Source of the DNA: Halopseudomonas salegens
GTDB lineage: Bacteria; Pseudomonadota; Gammaproteobacteria; Pseudomonadales; Pseudomonadaceae
Assembly (NCBI RefSeq): GCF_900105655.1
Contig: NZ_LT629787.1
Location: forward strand, 1,922,001 to 1,986,000
Direction: 5' to 3'
DNA length: 64,000 nucleotides
Shown here: positions 1-9,923 of the stretch, piece by piece
Layout of the letters: each line of letters opens with the position of its first letter
Position numbering within the stretch: position 1 is the stretch's first letter
Made by a program: the position numbers and the translations under genes
Notes under the pieces: generated by a model
Databases searched by the model: none
Told to the model about the DNA's origin: nothing
What the model saw: only the letters and a program-made list of their open reading frames with translations

Positions 1-1180
1 CGACGGCTGTGAGATATGGAATGCGCAGAACGAGATAGTCGAACGCCCGATCAGTCGCTATGAGCACGCAGCACACAGCCTGGACAAGGGCGACTACCGG
101 CACTTCATGCAAAAGGAAATTTTCGAGCAGCCACAAGCCATAACCGACACACTGGCCGGCATGCTGGCGGATGACCACGTGTTGACTGCCGTGCTGGGGC
201 CGGAAGCGGAAAATCGCCTGGCCGATATCGGCAATATACATATTGTTGCCTGCGGCACCAGTTACCACGCCGGCCTCGTCGCCCGCTACTGGATTGAAGA
301 GCAGACCGGCCTGCCCTGCCAGGTAGAGGTTGCCAGCGAATACCGCTACCGGCAGGTGGTGGTGCCCGCCAACACCCTGCTCATCACCCTGTCACAATCC
401 GGTGAAACGGCCGACACTCTGGCGGTATTGCGCCACGCGAAAACCCGCAACTATCTGGCCACCCTGGCCATTTGCAACGTTGCCGGCAGCTCGCTGGTTC
501 GCGAGGCTGACTGGCGCTTGCTGACCCATGCCGGCCCGGAAATCGGCGTTGCATCAACCAAGGCCTTTACTACCCAGCTGGTAGCCCTGCTCTGGCTGAC
601 CACCGCTCTGGCCCAGGTTCGTGGTGTGCCGGCGGCAACGCTGAAAACCAACCTGGATGCCCTGCGCAGCCTGCCCGGTCTGGTTGAACAGGTGCTGACC
701 ATGGAGCCGGCAATCATCGACCTGGCACAGCGCTTCGCCAACAAGCACCATGCCCTGTTTCTTGGTCGTGGTGCCCACTACCCGATCGCCATGGAAGGTG
801 CACTGAAGCTGAAGGAAATTTCCTATATTCATGCCGAGGCCTATGCAGCCGGTGAACTCAAGCACGGTCCGCTGGCGCTGGTCGACGAGGATATGCCGGT
901 GATCAGCGTGGCGCCGAGTGACAGCCTGTTGGAAAAACTCATTTCCAATCTGGAAGAAGTGCGTGCCCGTGGCGGACAGTTGGTAACCTTTGCCTGTGAA
1001 ACCGTCGATCACCAGAGCGGTGAACAGGATGTGACTCTGCACCTGCCCAATGTGCCTGACTGCATCTCGCCCATCCTGTTCACCCTGCCCTTGCAATTGC
1101 TCAGCTACCACGTTGCCCTGGTCAAGGGCACGGACGTGGACAAGCCACGCAATCTGGCGAAATCGGTCACCGTGGAGTAA
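1..1180 (+). CDS. glmS: Glutamine--fructose-6-phosphate aminotransferase, C-terminal part
   Basis: This enzyme makes glucosamine-6-phosphate from fructose-6-phosphate and glutamine, the first step toward UDP-GlcNAc for peptidoglycan and LPS. The reading frame is already open at the window edge, so the N-terminal glutaminase domain lies outside. About 392 residues remain, holding both SIS sugar-isomerase domains. Visible signatures are [46 protein letters not shown] and the invariant C-terminal LAKSVTVE tail, whose lysine forms the Schiff base with the sugar. A methionine at base 107 is internal and not the start. nth follows 10 bases downstream on the same strand. Identification is secure from these motifs. 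Confidence 0.97.
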   Translation, partial: DGCEIWNAQNEIVERPISRYEHAAHSLDKGDYRHFMQKEIFEQPQAITDTLAGMLADDHVLTAVLGPEAENRLADIGNIHIVACGTSYHAGLVARYWIEEQTGLPCQVEVASEYRYRQVVVPANTLLITLSQSGETADTLAVLRHAKTRNYLATLAICNVAGSSLVREADWRLLTHAGPEIGVASTKAFTTQLVALLWLTTALAQVRGVPAATLKTNLDALRSLPGLVEQVLTMEPAIIDLAQRFANKHHALFLGRGAHYPIAMEGALKLKEISYIHAEAYAAGELKHGPLALVDEDMPVISVAPSDSLLEKLISNLEEVRARGGQLVTFACETVDHQSGEQDVTLHLPNVPDCISPILFTLPLQLLSYHVALVKGTDVDKPRNLAKSVTVE

Positions 1181-1190
1181 GTAGCGGCAG

Positions 1191-1826
1191 ATGAACAAGG
1201 CCAAGCGTTACGAGATCTTTCGCCGGCTGCGCGAAGACAACCCGAGCCCGACGACGGAGCTGGCATACAGCACGCCATTCGAGCTGCTGATTGCCGTGAT
1301 TCTGTCGGCGCAAGCGACCGATGTGGGGGTCAACAAGGCGACTGCCAGACTCTACCCGGTGGCAAATACGCCCGAGGCCATATACGCCCTGGGCGTCGAA
1401 GGTCTGAGTGAGTTCATCAAGACCATTGGCCTGTACAACAGCAAAGCCAAAAACGTCATTGCCACCTGCCGTATTCTGATCGAGCAACACAACAGCCAGG
1501 TGCCGGACAATCGTGAGGCGCTGGAAGCGCTGCCCGGCGTTGGTCGCAAAACTGCCAACGTGGTGCTGAATACGGCTTTTGGTCAACCCGCCATGGCAGT
1601 GGACACGCATATTTTCCGCGTCAGCAACCGCACCGGCATCGCACCAGGCAAAACCGTGCTGGACGTCGAGAAAAAACTGATGCGTCATGTGCCGCGGGAA
1701 TTTCTGCTTGATGCCCACCACTGGCTGATCCTGCATGGGCGGTATGTCTGCAAGGCTCGCACCCCGCAATGCGGCAGTTGCCGCATTGAAGACCTGTGCG
1801 ACTTCACACACAAGACCAGTGATTGA
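1191..1826 (+). CDS. nth: Endonuclease III (DNA glycosylase/AP lyase)
   Basis: Base-excision repair enzyme that removes oxidised pyrimidines and nicks the abasic site. The 211-residue length is normal for the family. The helix-hairpin-helix LPGVGRKTANVVL carries the catalytic Lys120, and VDTHIFRVSNR carries the catalytic Asp138. The C-terminal [4Fe-4S] ligands are Cys187, Cys194, Cys197 and Cys203, with the classical C-x6-C-x2-C-x5-C spacing. The gene starts 10 bases after glmS ends and is followed by a PA3496-type small protein, an order known from Pseudomonas. Everything needed for activity is present. Confidence 0.97.
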   Translation: MNKAKRYEIFRRLREDNPSPTTELAYSTPFELLIAVILSAQATDVGVNKATARLYPVANTPEAIYALGVEGLSEFIKTIGLYNSKAKNVIATCRILIEQHNSQVPDNREALEALPGVGRKTANVVLNTAFGQPAMAVDTHIFRVSNRTGIAPGKTVLDVEKKLMRHVPREFLLDAHHWLILHGRYVCKARTPQCGSCRIEDLCDFTHKTSD

Positions 1827-1930
1827 GAGTCCGACTTTTTTTCGCTGCCGAGATATAAAAAATCTATTTCCGCTACAGCCCGACTCCCGCTATAAGGTGC
1901 GCAAGTGGTACCGTCAATGTGGAGTAATGT

Positions 1931-2113
1931 ATGGCCAAAGCTAAACCCGATATTGAACTGGATGACGACGACTTCATTGACGAAGACGACACCCCTGATA
2001 CTGATTCAAACACCAACCAGCGCAGCAATCTGACCAAGCGCCGGCAGATTGATGACTACCTGGAAGAACGACGTTTGCAAAAGCAGCTGTCAGACTTCGA
2101 TTTTGATCTCTGA
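1931..2113 (+). CDS. PA3496-type small acidic protein
   Basis: A 60-residue protein with a strongly acidic N-terminal half (runs of Asp and Glu, residues 10-22) and a basic, probably helical C-terminal half containing KRRQIDDYLEERRLQKQL. The second half is the recognisable signature of the PA3496 family found downstream of nth in pseudomonads, which databases describe as a putative envelope-integrity protein. I know of no established biochemical role. The start is supported by GGAG six bases upstream of the ATG. A hairpin without a U-tract follows (2118-2141). The family call is fairly sure and the function unknown. Confidence 0.85.
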   Translation: MAKAKPDIELDDDDFIDEDDTPDTDSNTNQRSNLTKRRQIDDYLEERRLQKQLSDFDFDL

Positions 2114-2117
2114 ACAC

Positions 2118-2141
2118 GTGGCGTGACCCAGGTCACGCCAC
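2118..2141 (+). terminator. Hairpin after the PA3496-type gene
   Basis: An 11-base perfect stem (2118-2128 with 2131-2141) closes over a two-base loop right after the stop codon. No U-run follows, so it is not a canonical intrinsic terminator. It may stabilise the mRNA 3' end or help termination. Confidence 0.45.
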
Positions 2142-2242
2142 CCACCCCTATAAAAACAAGTCGATCAATACATTTTTACTATCAAAACCATATTTCCTGG
2201 CAATTTGCTCGCTCCCGCAAGAGCCTCTAGGCTATCATTATT

Positions 2243-2261
2243 GAGAATGATTCTGATTACC
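2243..2261 (+). promoter_or_regulatory. Candidate Fur box upstream of the DUF2061 gene
   Basis: The 19 bases from GAGAATGATTCTGATTACC match the Fur consensus at 14 of 19 positions by my count. An ATCATT...AATGAT inverted repeat (2234-2251) overlaps it. The site ends 14 bases before the DUF2061 start codon, where a repressor could block transcription. This is a match by eye only. Confidence 0.4.
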
Positions 2262-2275
2262 CAGAGGTAAGACCA

Positions 2276-2494
2276 ATGACCAAGACCATGAGTTTCGCCG
2301 TTGTCCATGTCACTATCGCCTTTACCGTGGTCTATGCCTTGACCGGCAGCCTGATGCTCGGCGGTGCCATTGCACTGATTGAGCCTGCGGTGAATACCCT
2401 TGGCTACCACCTTCACGAAAAAGTCTGGCAGCGGATCGAACACAAACGGGCACAACGCGATGCTGAAATGATTTCTCCGATCATTAGAGCCTGA
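2276..2494 (+). CDS. DUF2061 small membrane protein
   Basis: A 72-residue protein that fits DUF2061: two hydrophobic helices (about residues 5-22 and 26-42) followed by the family-typical tail with NTLGYHLHEKVWQRIEHK. It is predicted to sit in the inner membrane, and the family has no established function. The start has a good ribosome-binding site (AGAGGT, 6-7 bases upstream). A candidate Fur box lies just before it, so iron-dependent expression is possible. It stands alone: the preceding gene ends at a hairpin, and the MotA-like gene begins 86 bases later. Confidence 0.85.
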   Translation: MTKTMSFAVVHVTIAFTVVYALTGSLMLGGAIALIEPAVNTLGYHLHEKVWQRIEHKRAQRDAEMISPIIRA

Positions 2495-2580
2495 TGGCGG
2501 CCCGGGAATGAATAACCGTCTGGTACAGCCCAGGCCAATCAGCTAACCTCGCAGCATATAGTTGCTGTTATGGAGCCGGG

Positions 2581-3414
2581 ATGAACCCGTCAACACTGAT
2601 AGGTATTTTGGCCAGTCTGCTGGTGCTGGCCAGCGTGTTATTCATGTCCGCTCAGGACCCGCTGTTATTCATCAATCCGCCCGGACTGGCCATTGTGCTG
2701 GGTGGTACTCTGGCCGCCACTTTCATCAGTTATCCACTCAGTGAAATAGTGCGTATTTTCAGCCTGTTTCGCACTGTATTGCGCAATGAAAAACTCTATA
2801 CACAGCATGATATTGACGAGCTGGTGAATATTTCGCGCCTGTACATGGACGGCAATTTGCCGGCTGTCGAGCGTGAATTGGACAAAGTGAACAATCCCTA
2901 CCTGCGCACAGGGGTGCAATTGGTCGTTGATATGACGCCGGAAGAGGATATTCTGGATTTCATGCAGTGGCGCATATCCCGTTTGCGTGCTCGGGAGCAC
3001 GCCGAAGCCCAGCTGTTTCGCGTTATGGCCAGCTTCGCCCCGGCGTTCGGCATGATTGGCACCCTGGTCGGGCTTATCAACCTGATGTTCATCCTTGGTG
3101 ATGGCAACGTGGTCCAGATTGGTCAGCAACTGGCAATTGCACTGATGACCACGTTTTACGGCATCCTGCTGGCAAATCTGGTGTTCAAGCCCGTTGCGGT
3201 CAAACTGGAACGGCGGACCGAACAACGCGTCATCGTAATGAACATGGTTATGCAGGGCATTTCGATGATGTTCAACAAACGCAGCCCGGCACTGATGCGT
3301 GAAACCCTGAAATCGTTCATGGCCAACCATGAGGACGAGATTCGTGATGTCCGCCCGTTGAGAAAAAAACCGGATGCGGCCCCCAAGCCAGCCAGGAGAA
3401 ACACCCATGGTTGA
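2581..3414 (+). CDS. MotA/TolQ/ExbB-type proton-channel stator subunit
   Basis: A 277-residue membrane protein of the MotA/PomA type. Hydrophobic helices lie near residues 5-22, 30-50, 150-172 and 180-200. The large cytoplasmic segment between the second and third helices is typical of MotA. The strongest signature is the third-helix motif FAPAFGMIGTLVGLINLM. It should pair with the OmpA-domain protein next door to make an ion-driven stator, either a flagellar motor stator or a related energy-transducing complex. No flagellar genes are nearby, so I do not assign motA or pomA. It overlaps the next gene by 8 bases, which implies coupled translation. Confidence 0.85.
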   Translation: MNPSTLIGILASLLVLASVLFMSAQDPLLFINPPGLAIVLGGTLAATFISYPLSEIVRIFSLFRTVLRNEKLYTQHDIDELVNISRLYMDGNLPAVERELDKVNNPYLRTGVQLVVDMTPEEDILDFMQWRISRLRAREHAEAQLFRVMASFAPAFGMIGTLVGLINLMFILGDGNVVQIGQQLAIALMTTFYGILLANLVFKPVAVKLERRTEQRVIVMNMVMQGISMMFNKRSPALMRETLKSFMANHEDEIRDVRPLRKKPDAAPKPARRNTHG

Positions 3415-4153
3415 AGGCGGCACAGCCAGGGCTCGCCAACGGGATCACAGCATCGCTGTTACCGACAGCAGCGAAGAAGAAGCCTGGCTCATCACCTACC
3501 TGGATGTCATTACCCTGATACTGGTGGTCTGCGTCGTTATGCTGGCTTTTTCTGGCGGCCAGATTGGTCCTGCTCAGCGAGCCCAGGACAGTGCCGCTGA
3601 AACCGTCGCCCTTCTGCCCGGACAAGACGGGCTATTGGAAAGCAGCGCCGGCTCGGCACCGCCCTCAACCGATATTGCCCCCGATACTGCGAATGTGAAG
3701 CCAGCAACCGATGCGTTGCAATCCCCTGATCTCTCAAGCCTGAACCTGGAAGGTCTGGGTGAAGATATCGATGTCATTCTGCAGGACAGCAGTATCAGCT
3801 TTCGCATCAGTAGCGAGATTCTCTTCCCCTCTGGCGAAGCCTTCATGTCGCAAGCGGGCTATGACGTTCTGGATCAGTTGATTCCGGTGCTCGACGACGT
3901 CGATTATCAGGTCAGTGTGGCCGGCCATACTGACAACATCCCGATCAGAACCGCCCAGTTCCCGTCCAACTGGGAGCTTTCCTCAGCCCGGGCCGGAAGC
4001 GTCGTGCGCTACCTCGAATCCCATGGCATTGCACCTGAGCGACTGACGGCTATCGGTAACGGCAGCTCCAGCCCCTTGACTGACAACGACAGCGCTGAAG
4101 GCCGAGCGGCCAACAGGCGGGTCGAATTGACGCTGGAAATGCCTGGCAACTAG
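3407..4153 (+). CDS. MotB-like OmpA-family stator partner
   Basis: A 248-residue protein: a short basic/acidic N-terminus, one transmembrane helix at about residues 30-50, a low-complexity linker rich in Ala, Ser and Pro, and a C-terminal OmpA-like peptidoglycan-binding domain. Key motifs are TYLDVITLILVVCVVMLAFS, whose Asp is at the position of the ion-carrying Asp of MotB and TolR, and GHTDNIPI, FPSNWELSSARA and EGRAANRRVEL of the OmpA fold. I chose the ATG at 3407 because AGGAGA precedes it by 6-7 bases. An upstream in-frame ATG at 3374 lies inside the partner gene without a good site. Convergent with mnmH. Confidence 0.85.
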   Translation: MVEGGTARARQRDHSIAVTDSSEEEAWLITYLDVITLILVVCVVMLAFSGGQIGPAQRAQDSAAETVALLPGQDGLLESSAGSAPPSTDIAPDTANVKPATDALQSPDLSSLNLEGLGEDIDVILQDSSISFRISSEILFPSGEAFMSQAGYDVLDQLIPVLDDVDYQVSVAGHTDNIPIRTAQFPSNWELSSARAGSVVRYLESHGIAPERLTAIGNGSSSPLTDNDSAEGRAANRRVELTLEMPGN

Positions 4154-4213
4154 GCCTTGCGCTCCCTGAACACAACAGTAACTTTTTCCCGCAACTTGCT
4201 TTGCCGCACACAA

Positions 4214-5308
4214 TCAGCCCTGCAGGTACTCCACCACCGCATCAGCATCTCCGGAAAACACCACACGCTCCTGTTTGTTTTCCCGTTGGTAGGCATACAT
4301 GGGGTCGTAATACTCTTGCAGCAGAGCGGCAATCCAGTCTCGGTGCGCATGCACGTCACCCTGGCTGCCATGCAATGCCAGGGCATCCTGCATCAACGCC
4401 TGAATGCGTTGATGGCGTTCGCCACCAAGGCGTTTGCGGATACGCAGCAGACTGCTCAGCAGGTGCTCGCTCAAGGCCGCAAAGGCCGCCTCCGGCGCAT
4501 CCGGATGCTGCACTGCAAATTCAGCCTGCATATCGAGCACATAATCCTGCAGGATACGCCCTGTTCGCTGCTCAAAGCTGTCTTCCAGCCAGACCAGTGG
4601 TGCCTGCTGCATGGCCTGGTACAACGGCAGGGGCACATTGCAACGGCCGACGATACGCCCTTCGTCTTCCAGTACCAGATGATTGAAACCGGCAGCCCGC
4701 CGCTGCAGCACTTCAATGACCAGGGCATTCTCGAAATCGATCTGTCCCGGTTGCGGTGTTGCATGGCGGCCAAAGCTGGAACCGCGATGATGGGCATGGT
4801 GCTCCAGATCCACGCTGTTCGCCAACCGCTGCAAGACCTCGGTCTTGCCCGTGCCGGTCAAGCCGGCAACAAGCTGCAGGGAACACTCACTGGCAGCAGC
4901 GTCCAGACTATCGATCAGAAACCGCCGCATGGCCTTGTAGCCACCGACAATACGCGGGTATTCGATCCCGGCGTCGGCCAGCCATTGCTGCACCAGCTGT
5001 GAGCGCAAACCACCACGAAAGCAATACAGATACCCATCAGGATGGGTGCGGGCGAAATCCGCCCAGGCCGCAATTCGTGACGCTTTCAGCTCGCCGGAAA
5101 CCAGACGATGCCCCAGCGCAATGGCTGCAGCCTGACCTTCGCGTTTATAGCAAGTACCCACCTGAGCCCGCTCGGTATCATCCATCAACGGCAGGTTGAT
5201 CGCGCCGGGAAAGCTGCCATGGGCAAATTCGACCGGGGCGCGCACATCGAACAAGGGTACTTCGTTCAACAGTATCTGGCGGTAATCAACGCTGTTGTCT
5301 CGCATCAC
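4214..5308 (-). CDS. mnmH: tRNA 2-selenouridine synthase
   Basis: Replaces sulfur with selenium at wobble 2-thiouridine of tRNAs for Lys, Glu and Gln, using selenophosphate from SelD. At 364 residues it has the family length. The N-terminal rhodanese domain has its catalytic Cys96 in [15 protein letters not shown]-loop [12 protein letters not shown] follows at about 149-160. Its start overlaps the selD stop by 4 bases, so the selenium donor and its user are translationally coupled. No selA or selB is seen in the window, so selenocysteine insertion cannot be inferred here. Also named selU or ybbB. Confidence 0.96.
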   Translation of the reverse strand: MMRDNSVDYRQILLNEVPLFDVRAPVEFAHGSFPGAINLPLMDDTERAQVGTCYKREGQAAAIALGHRLVSGELKASRIAAWADFARTHPDGYLYCFRGGLRSQLVQQWLADAGIEYPRIVGGYKAMRRFLIDSLDAAASECSLQLVAGLTGTGKTEVLQRLANSVDLEHHAHHRGSSFGRHATPQPGQIDFENALVIEVLQRRAAGFNHLVLEDEGRIVGRCNVPLPLYQAMQQAPLVWLEDSFEQRTGRILQDYVLDMQAEFAVQHPDAPEAAFAALSEHLLSSLLRIRKRLGGERHQRIQALMQDALALHGSQGDVHAHRDWIAALLQEYYDPMYAYQRENKQERVVFSGDADAVVEYLQG

Positions 5309-6342
5309 ACAACCTCGACACAGGGGCCATTACCCGGCGGCAGGCACTCGCCAATCGGCTGCAACTCCAGGCCCTGTTCACGCGCCAGTTGCTCGAAGGC
5401 GTCGCAGTCAGATGGATTGACGGCGACCAGCAAGCCACCGCTGGTCTGCGGGTCGCACAACAGGCTTTGCCATGCAGGATTCGCCAGTGAAACCTGATCA
5501 CCATAGCTGACGAAATTACGGCCGGTGCCGCCGGGTACGCAACCGGCAGCCAAGTAGTGTTCGACCCCTGACAGGCGCGGCACGGCTGATTCACGTACCC
5601 GGGCAGTGATGCCTGAACCCGATGCCATTTCCACCAGATGCCCGAGCAAGCCAAAACCGGTCACATCGGTCATCGCGTGCACCCCTGACAAACGGGCGAA
5701 GTCAGCACCAATCCGGTTCAGCTGGCACATCAGATCGCGTGCCCTGCCCCGGTCTTCCTCACGCAATCTGGTCTGTTTTTCAGCAGTCGTGAAAATACCG
5801 ATGCCCAGAGGCTTGGTCAGATACAACTGATCGCCGACCTGTGCCTGGTCATTGCGCTTCAGATGCGCACGTTCCACCCGACCAGTAACGGCCAGGCCGA
5901 AAATCGGCTCCGGGGCATCGATCGAATGCCCCCCGGCCAGCGGCATGCCCGCCGCACTGCATACGCTGCGCGCCCCGGCGATCACTTCTCCGGCAATTGC
6001 CGGCGACAACAGATTGATTGGCCAGCCAAGAATCGCTATGGCCATCATCGGCGTCGCGCCCATGGCGTAAATATCGCTGACCGCATTGGTGGCGGCAATC
6101 CGGCCGAAGTCAAAGGGATCATCAACAATCGGCATGAAGAAATCCGTCGTGCTGACGATCCCGGTCTCGGCATTCAGGGCAAATACCGCGGCATCATCGC
6201 GGCTGTCATTGCCGACCCAGAGATCCGCATAGGCGGGCCCAGGCTGGCCAACTGCGAGAATTTCATCCAGTACTCCGGGGGCGATCTTGCAGCCACAGCC
6301 AGCGCCATGACTGTATTGCGTCAGCCGAACGGGTTCAGACAT
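5305..6342 (-). CDS. selD: Selenide, water dikinase (selenophosphate synthetase)
   Basis: Makes selenophosphate from selenide and ATP. The protein has 345 residues. The N-terminal motif SHGAGCGCK contains the catalytic Cys16 and Lys19, so this is the cysteine form and not a selenoprotein. The AIRS/PurM-type ATP-binding fold shows in [47 protein letters not shown] and [12 protein letters not shown] start at 6342 because AGGAG lies five bases upstream. An in-frame ATG at 6357 has no such site. It overlaps the patatin stop by 8 bases and mnmH by 4. Confidence 0.96.
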   Translation of the reverse strand: MSEPVRLTQYSHGAGCGCKIAPGVLDEILAVGQPGPAYADLWVGNDSRDDAAVFALNAETGIVSTTDFFMPIVDDPFDFGRIAATNAVSDIYAMGATPMMAIAILGWPINLLSPAIAGEVIAGARSVCSAAGMPLAGGHSIDAPEPIFGLAVTGRVERAHLKRNDQAQVGDQLYLTKPLGIGIFTTAEKQTRLREEDRGRARDLMCQLNRIGADFARLSGVHAMTDVTGFGLLGHLVEMASGSGITARVRESAVPRLSGVEHYLAAGCVPGGTGRNFVSYGDQVSLANPAWQSLLCDPQTSGGLLVAVNPSDCDAFEQLAREQGLELQPIGECLPPGNGPCVEVV

Positions 6343-7378
6343 GTTTACTCCTGACATCTTGATCGGGTCCGTGAATCAGCCCGCCAGCTTGCGCCTGACG
6401 AGCCTCGTATTGATCCAGCGCATCACTGGCGACAATGCGCCCGAGCTCGATCAATTCCGGTGCGCGGTAAAATTCGAAAAAACGACACAGACGCTTGGGA
6501 ACATCAATCACCAGATCCGGCGGATAACCGGCAATCTTGTACTGCGTCAGTGACGCCTGCATGGTTTCGAACGACAGGTTGATCAGCTCGAGCATGCTGG
6601 CCGGCAGGGTATTCAAGCGGTCATCCATTACCGGATCATTTTCCGGTGGCAGATCGGGCAGATCATTGGGCTCCGTATTATCCAGATTCTCCAGCAATAA
6701 CGCCTGCTCATCACCCGGCGAGCGCCGGCGTGACAACCAGCCGCTCAAATTCAGGTTATCCAGCCACTGATCCCACTGCTGACGAATCGATGGCGGTCGT
6801 TCCACCTCGGGTAGCGTATAGCCGTTGGTATGCATGCTGTTGAGGTTGACGGCAATGATCATATCGCAATGGGCCGAGACGACCGGCACTATGGGCAAGG
6901 GGTTCAGCAGACCACCATCGACCAGCACACGATTGCCCTGCCGTACCGGTGCAAACAGACTGGGGATGGCTGCCGAGGCACGCATGGCCTGATGCAGGCA
7001 GCCCTGCTGGAACCAGATCTCCTGCTGACTGGTCAGGTCGGTGGCGACTGCGGTGAAAGCAATGGGCAATTCCTCAATCCGGGTATCACCGACCATCTCG
7101 CGGATATGGCCGAAGACCTTCTCGCCACGAATTGCGCCAAGATTGCCAAAACCGACGTCCAGCAGCTTGATGACATCCAGATAGTCCAGCCCGGAAACCC
7201 AGTCGCGGTACTCGGCCAGCTTGCCTGCAGCATAGACACCACCAATCACCGACCCCATTGAACAACCGGCAATACAGTCTATCTGATAGCCCCGCCGCTC
7301 CAGCTCCTCGATCACGCCGATATGCGCGTAACCCCGCGCGCCCCCACTGCCCAACACCAGGGCAACCCGCTTTGCCAT
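6335..7378 (-). CDS. Patatin-like phospholipase (RssA-type)
   Basis: A 347-residue serine acyl hydrolase of the bacterial patatin family. The oxyanion loop [12 protein letters not shown] lies at residues 10-21, the nucleophile elbow GCSMG has Ser40, and the catalytic dyad aspartate Asp154 lies in [10 protein letters not shown]. No signal peptide is visible, so it should be cytosolic or inner-leaflet. I take the start at 7378 ([10 protein letters not shown]) because GGGGAG precedes it. The longer frame from 7459 would run into the divergent acylase gene. The stop lies inside selD, making a patatin-selD-mnmH operon. The physiological substrate is unknown. Confidence 0.92.
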   Translation of the reverse strand: MAKRVALVLGSGGARGYAHIGVIEELERRGYQIDCIAGCSMGSVIGGVYAAGKLAEYRDWVSGLDYLDVIKLLDVGFGNLGAIRGEKVFGHIREMVGDTRIEELPIAFTAVATDLTSQQEIWFQQGCLHQAMRASAAIPSLFAPVRQGNRVLVDGGLLNPLPIVPVVSAHCDMIIAVNLNSMHTNGYTLPEVERPPSIRQQWDQWLDNLNLSGWLSRRRSPGDEQALLLENLDNTEPNDLPDLPPENDPVMDDRLNTLPASMLELINLSFETMQASLTQYKIAGYPPDLVIDVPKRLCRFFEFYRAPELIELGRIVASDALDQYEARQAQAGGLIHGPDQDVRSKHV

Positions 7379-7429
7379 CCCGTTCTCCCCGCCGCCACCG
7401 ACCATCACCAATTGACGAATTCCGTTGCC

Positions 7430-9910
7430 ATGCGCAATATGCCGCAGTATACCCTCCAAGCAGGCGTTGGCGTGATCACAGGTAGACTGAGAATACTATT
7501 GAAATGGGTACTGGCGGCCATGCTGCTGGTCATGGCCGTTCAGCTCAGCCTTGGCTGGCTGCTCGACCGCGCTGCCGCGCAGCGCTCCGGCACAATGACC
7601 CTGAGCGGGCTGGAGTCGCCGGTGCAGGTCTATTTCGATGCCTGGGGCATCCCGCATATCGAAGCAGCCAGCGACCTCGACGGCTATCGTGCGCTCGGCT
7701 ACCTGCATGCTCAGGATCGCCTGTTCCAGATGGATATGCTGCGCCGGATCGGCGGCGGACGCCTGGCTGAACTCCTTGGTCCCGAGTCAGTTGAAACCGA
7801 CCGATTCTTCCGTTCGCTGGGCATAAGCCGCTTTGCCCGGGGCTATGAGCAACGCATGCAAGCACAACCCGACGAACCCCATGTTCAAGCCATGCAGGCC
7901 TATCTGGACGGCATCAATGCCTATATCGACAGTGGTGCCCGCCCTCTGGAATACCGCCTGCTACTCGCCCGACCAGGCTATTTTTCCATCCGCGACATCG
8001 CACACATCAGTGGTTACATGGCCTACAGCTTTGCCGAAGCCTTCAAGACCGATGCTCTGGTTGACCATATTGCCGGCACTCTGGGCGAACGCCATCTGCA
8101 GGATCTGGTTTTCGACTGGCCGGACACGCTGCCACCACGCAGCCGGAGACCAGCCCAAGAAGCGGGCGATGTGCAGAATGAAAGCGCGCTCTTGCCCTTG
8201 CTGCATCAGGTAGCTCGCGTCGAGCAGCAGCTTCCCGCACCGCGCTTTCTCGGCAGCAATGCCTGGGCGGTGAATGCGCGCCTGAGCCAAAGTGCCGCGC
8301 CGCTGCTGGCCAACGACCCGCATATGGGCTTTTCCATCCCGGCGGTGTGGTACGAAGCCCACCTGCGCACACCGGAACAGGAGGTCTATGGTCACTTCCT
8401 TGCCGGCATGCCTTTCCCCTTGTTGGGACACACCCGGCAGCATGCCTGGGGCCTGACCATGCTGATGAACGATGAAGTGGATTTCTATCGGCAACAGGTA
8501 AACCCGGACAACCCCAATCAGATACGAACTGAAGGCGCATGGCAAACCCTGCAGGTGCATGAGGAAGTGATCAAGGTTCGCGGCCAGGAAGACCGCCTGA
8601 TCCGTTTGCGCAGCTCTGCTCACGGCCCGATCATCAACGACAATGCGATGGCGCAGACAGACGCTCAGAACCCGCCACCAGTGAGCTTGCTATGGACCTT
8701 TTTGCACCCGGACAATGACGTCGGCAAAGGCTTTTATGGCCTCTCTCGAGCCCGCTCCATTACCGAGTTCGATGCCGCTGCCGGCCATCACTGGTCACCC
8801 GGGCTGAATGCAATCTATGTTGATATTGACGATAACATTGCCCATTTCACCCTTGGTCGCCTGAAGCGCAGCCCCCAGAGCAACAACAGCTTCAGCTTGC
8901 TCGATGGCGCTGACAGTGAAGACCGCTTTCGTGGCTACCGCCCGTACAGTGACAACCCCCGCAATATCAACCCGCGCTCCGGCATGCTGTGGAGTGCCAA
9001 TCAGCCATTCGCTGACGAAAATCCCCAGCGACATCTGCCTGGCTACTATGCTCCCAGCGAGCGCAGTGAACGACTACGGGAACTGTTGCAGGTCGATGCC
9101 ACCTTCGATCTGGCCGACTTCAAGGCCATGCAGATGGACAACAAGCGACCCCAGACACTGGCAATGCTGCACGAAGCACTGCCACTACTGGATAACCGCC
9201 TGCTGCGCAGCGACCTGCGAGCACCCGCAGCTGAAGCTCGTGAATTACTCGAACAGTGGGATGGCCGCTTCAACCACGACAGTGCCGCTGCCAGCATTTT
9301 CCAGCGTTGGCAGGAAGCCTTGATGGAAGCGCTGTTTGCCGACGAACTGGGCAACCAGTACGCCTTTTTCAAGCAAACCCTGATGGCGGAGAAAACCCTG
9401 AATGCCCTGTTCTGGAAGTCAGCCTCGCCCTGGTGGGACAACCGTTTGCACCCCAGCCGTGATGGCCGCCAGGCGGCGGTTGAACATGCCTGGGTAAAGA
9501 CAATCGAAGGCCTGAGCGAACAACTGGGCATCGTCCCGAAACGCTGGGCCTGGTCGCGCCTGACCCGCCTGGAACACCAGCATGCCCTGAATGATCGGCT
9601 ACGCTTTGCCAGCCTCTTCAGCGTTGATCCCATCAGCGTGAATGGCGGTCGCGAAACTCTGAACAATATGGCGTTTGATCTGGGTGGCGAGCACTATTCC
9701 GTGAAGGCCGGGCCATCGACCCGCCGCCTGATTGACCTGGCGGACCTGAACAGCACATTGGGCAGCAACCCCCTGGGCCAGTCAGGCAACCCTTTTGATC
9801 CACATTTCATGGATCAGGCCGAGTTGTATAACAACGGCCACTATCGTACCCAACTGTTCGACTGGCAAGGCATCAGCGCTCTGCCCCACAGACTGCTGCT
9901 GCTGCCGTAA
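7430..9910 (+). CDS. Penicillin acylase family Ntn-hydrolase
   Basis: An N-terminal-nucleophile amidase precursor of about 826 residues. A hydrophobic segment (LKWVLAAMLLVMAVQLSLGW, about residues 24-43) acts as signal or anchor. The alpha-chain has the family motifs VQVYFDAWGIPHIEA and ALGYLHAQDRLFQMD. The autoprocessing site is in LGSNAWAV, where Ser276 becomes the beta-chain nucleophile. NDPHMGFSIPAVWYE follows, as expected. Likely substrates are acylated amides such as N-acyl homoserine lactones or acylated peptides, but the sequence does not settle this. The start is uncertain (ATG 7430 or 7439, or GTG 7472). None has a strong ribosome site. Divergent from patatin across about 50 bases. 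Confidence 0.88.
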   Translation: MRNMPQYTLQAGVGVITGRLRILLKWVLAAMLLVMAVQLSLGWLLDRAAAQRSGTMTLSGLESPVQVYFDAWGIPHIEAASDLDGYRALGYLHAQDRLFQMDMLRRIGGGRLAELLGPESVETDRFFRSLGISRFARGYEQRMQAQPDEPHVQAMQAYLDGINAYIDSGARPLEYRLLLARPGYFSIRDIAHISGYMAYSFAEAFKTDALVDHIAGTLGERHLQDLVFDWPDTLPPRSRRPAQEAGDVQNESALLPLLHQVARVEQQLPAPRFLGSNAWAVNARLSQSAAPLLANDPHMGFSIPAVWYEAHLRTPEQEVYGHFLAGMPFPLLGHTRQHAWGLTMLMNDEVDFYRQQVNPDNPNQIRTEGAWQTLQVHEEVIKVRGQEDRLIRLRSSAHGPIINDNAMAQTDAQNPPPVSLLWTFLHPDNDVGKGFYGLSRARSITEFDAAAGHHWSPGLNAIYVDIDDNIAHFTLGRLKRSPQSNNSFSLLDGADSEDRFRGYRPYSDNPRNINPRSGMLWSANQPFADENPQRHLPGYYAPSERSERLRELLQVDATFDLADFKAMQMDNKRPQTLAMLHEALPLLDNRLLRSDLRAPAAEARELLEQWDGRFNHDSAAASIFQRWQEALMEALFADELGNQYAFFKQTLMAEKTLNALFWKSASPWWDNRLHPSRDGRQAAVEHAWVKTIEGLSEQLGIVPKRWAWSRLTRLEHQHALNDRLRFASLFSVDPISVNGGRETLNNMAFDLGGEHYSVKAGPSTRRLIDLADLNSTLGSNPLGQSGNPFDPHFMDQAELYNNGHYRTQLFDWQGISALPHRLLLLP

Positions 9911-9923
9911 AAAGGCACTCGGA

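Noticed and set aside
2581..4153. Zorya-type defence system (ZorA/ZorB are MotA/MotB-like)
   Set aside because: The MotA-like protein lacks the long cytoplasmic tail of ZorA, and no ZorC/D/E-like genes follow. The next genes are housekeeping.
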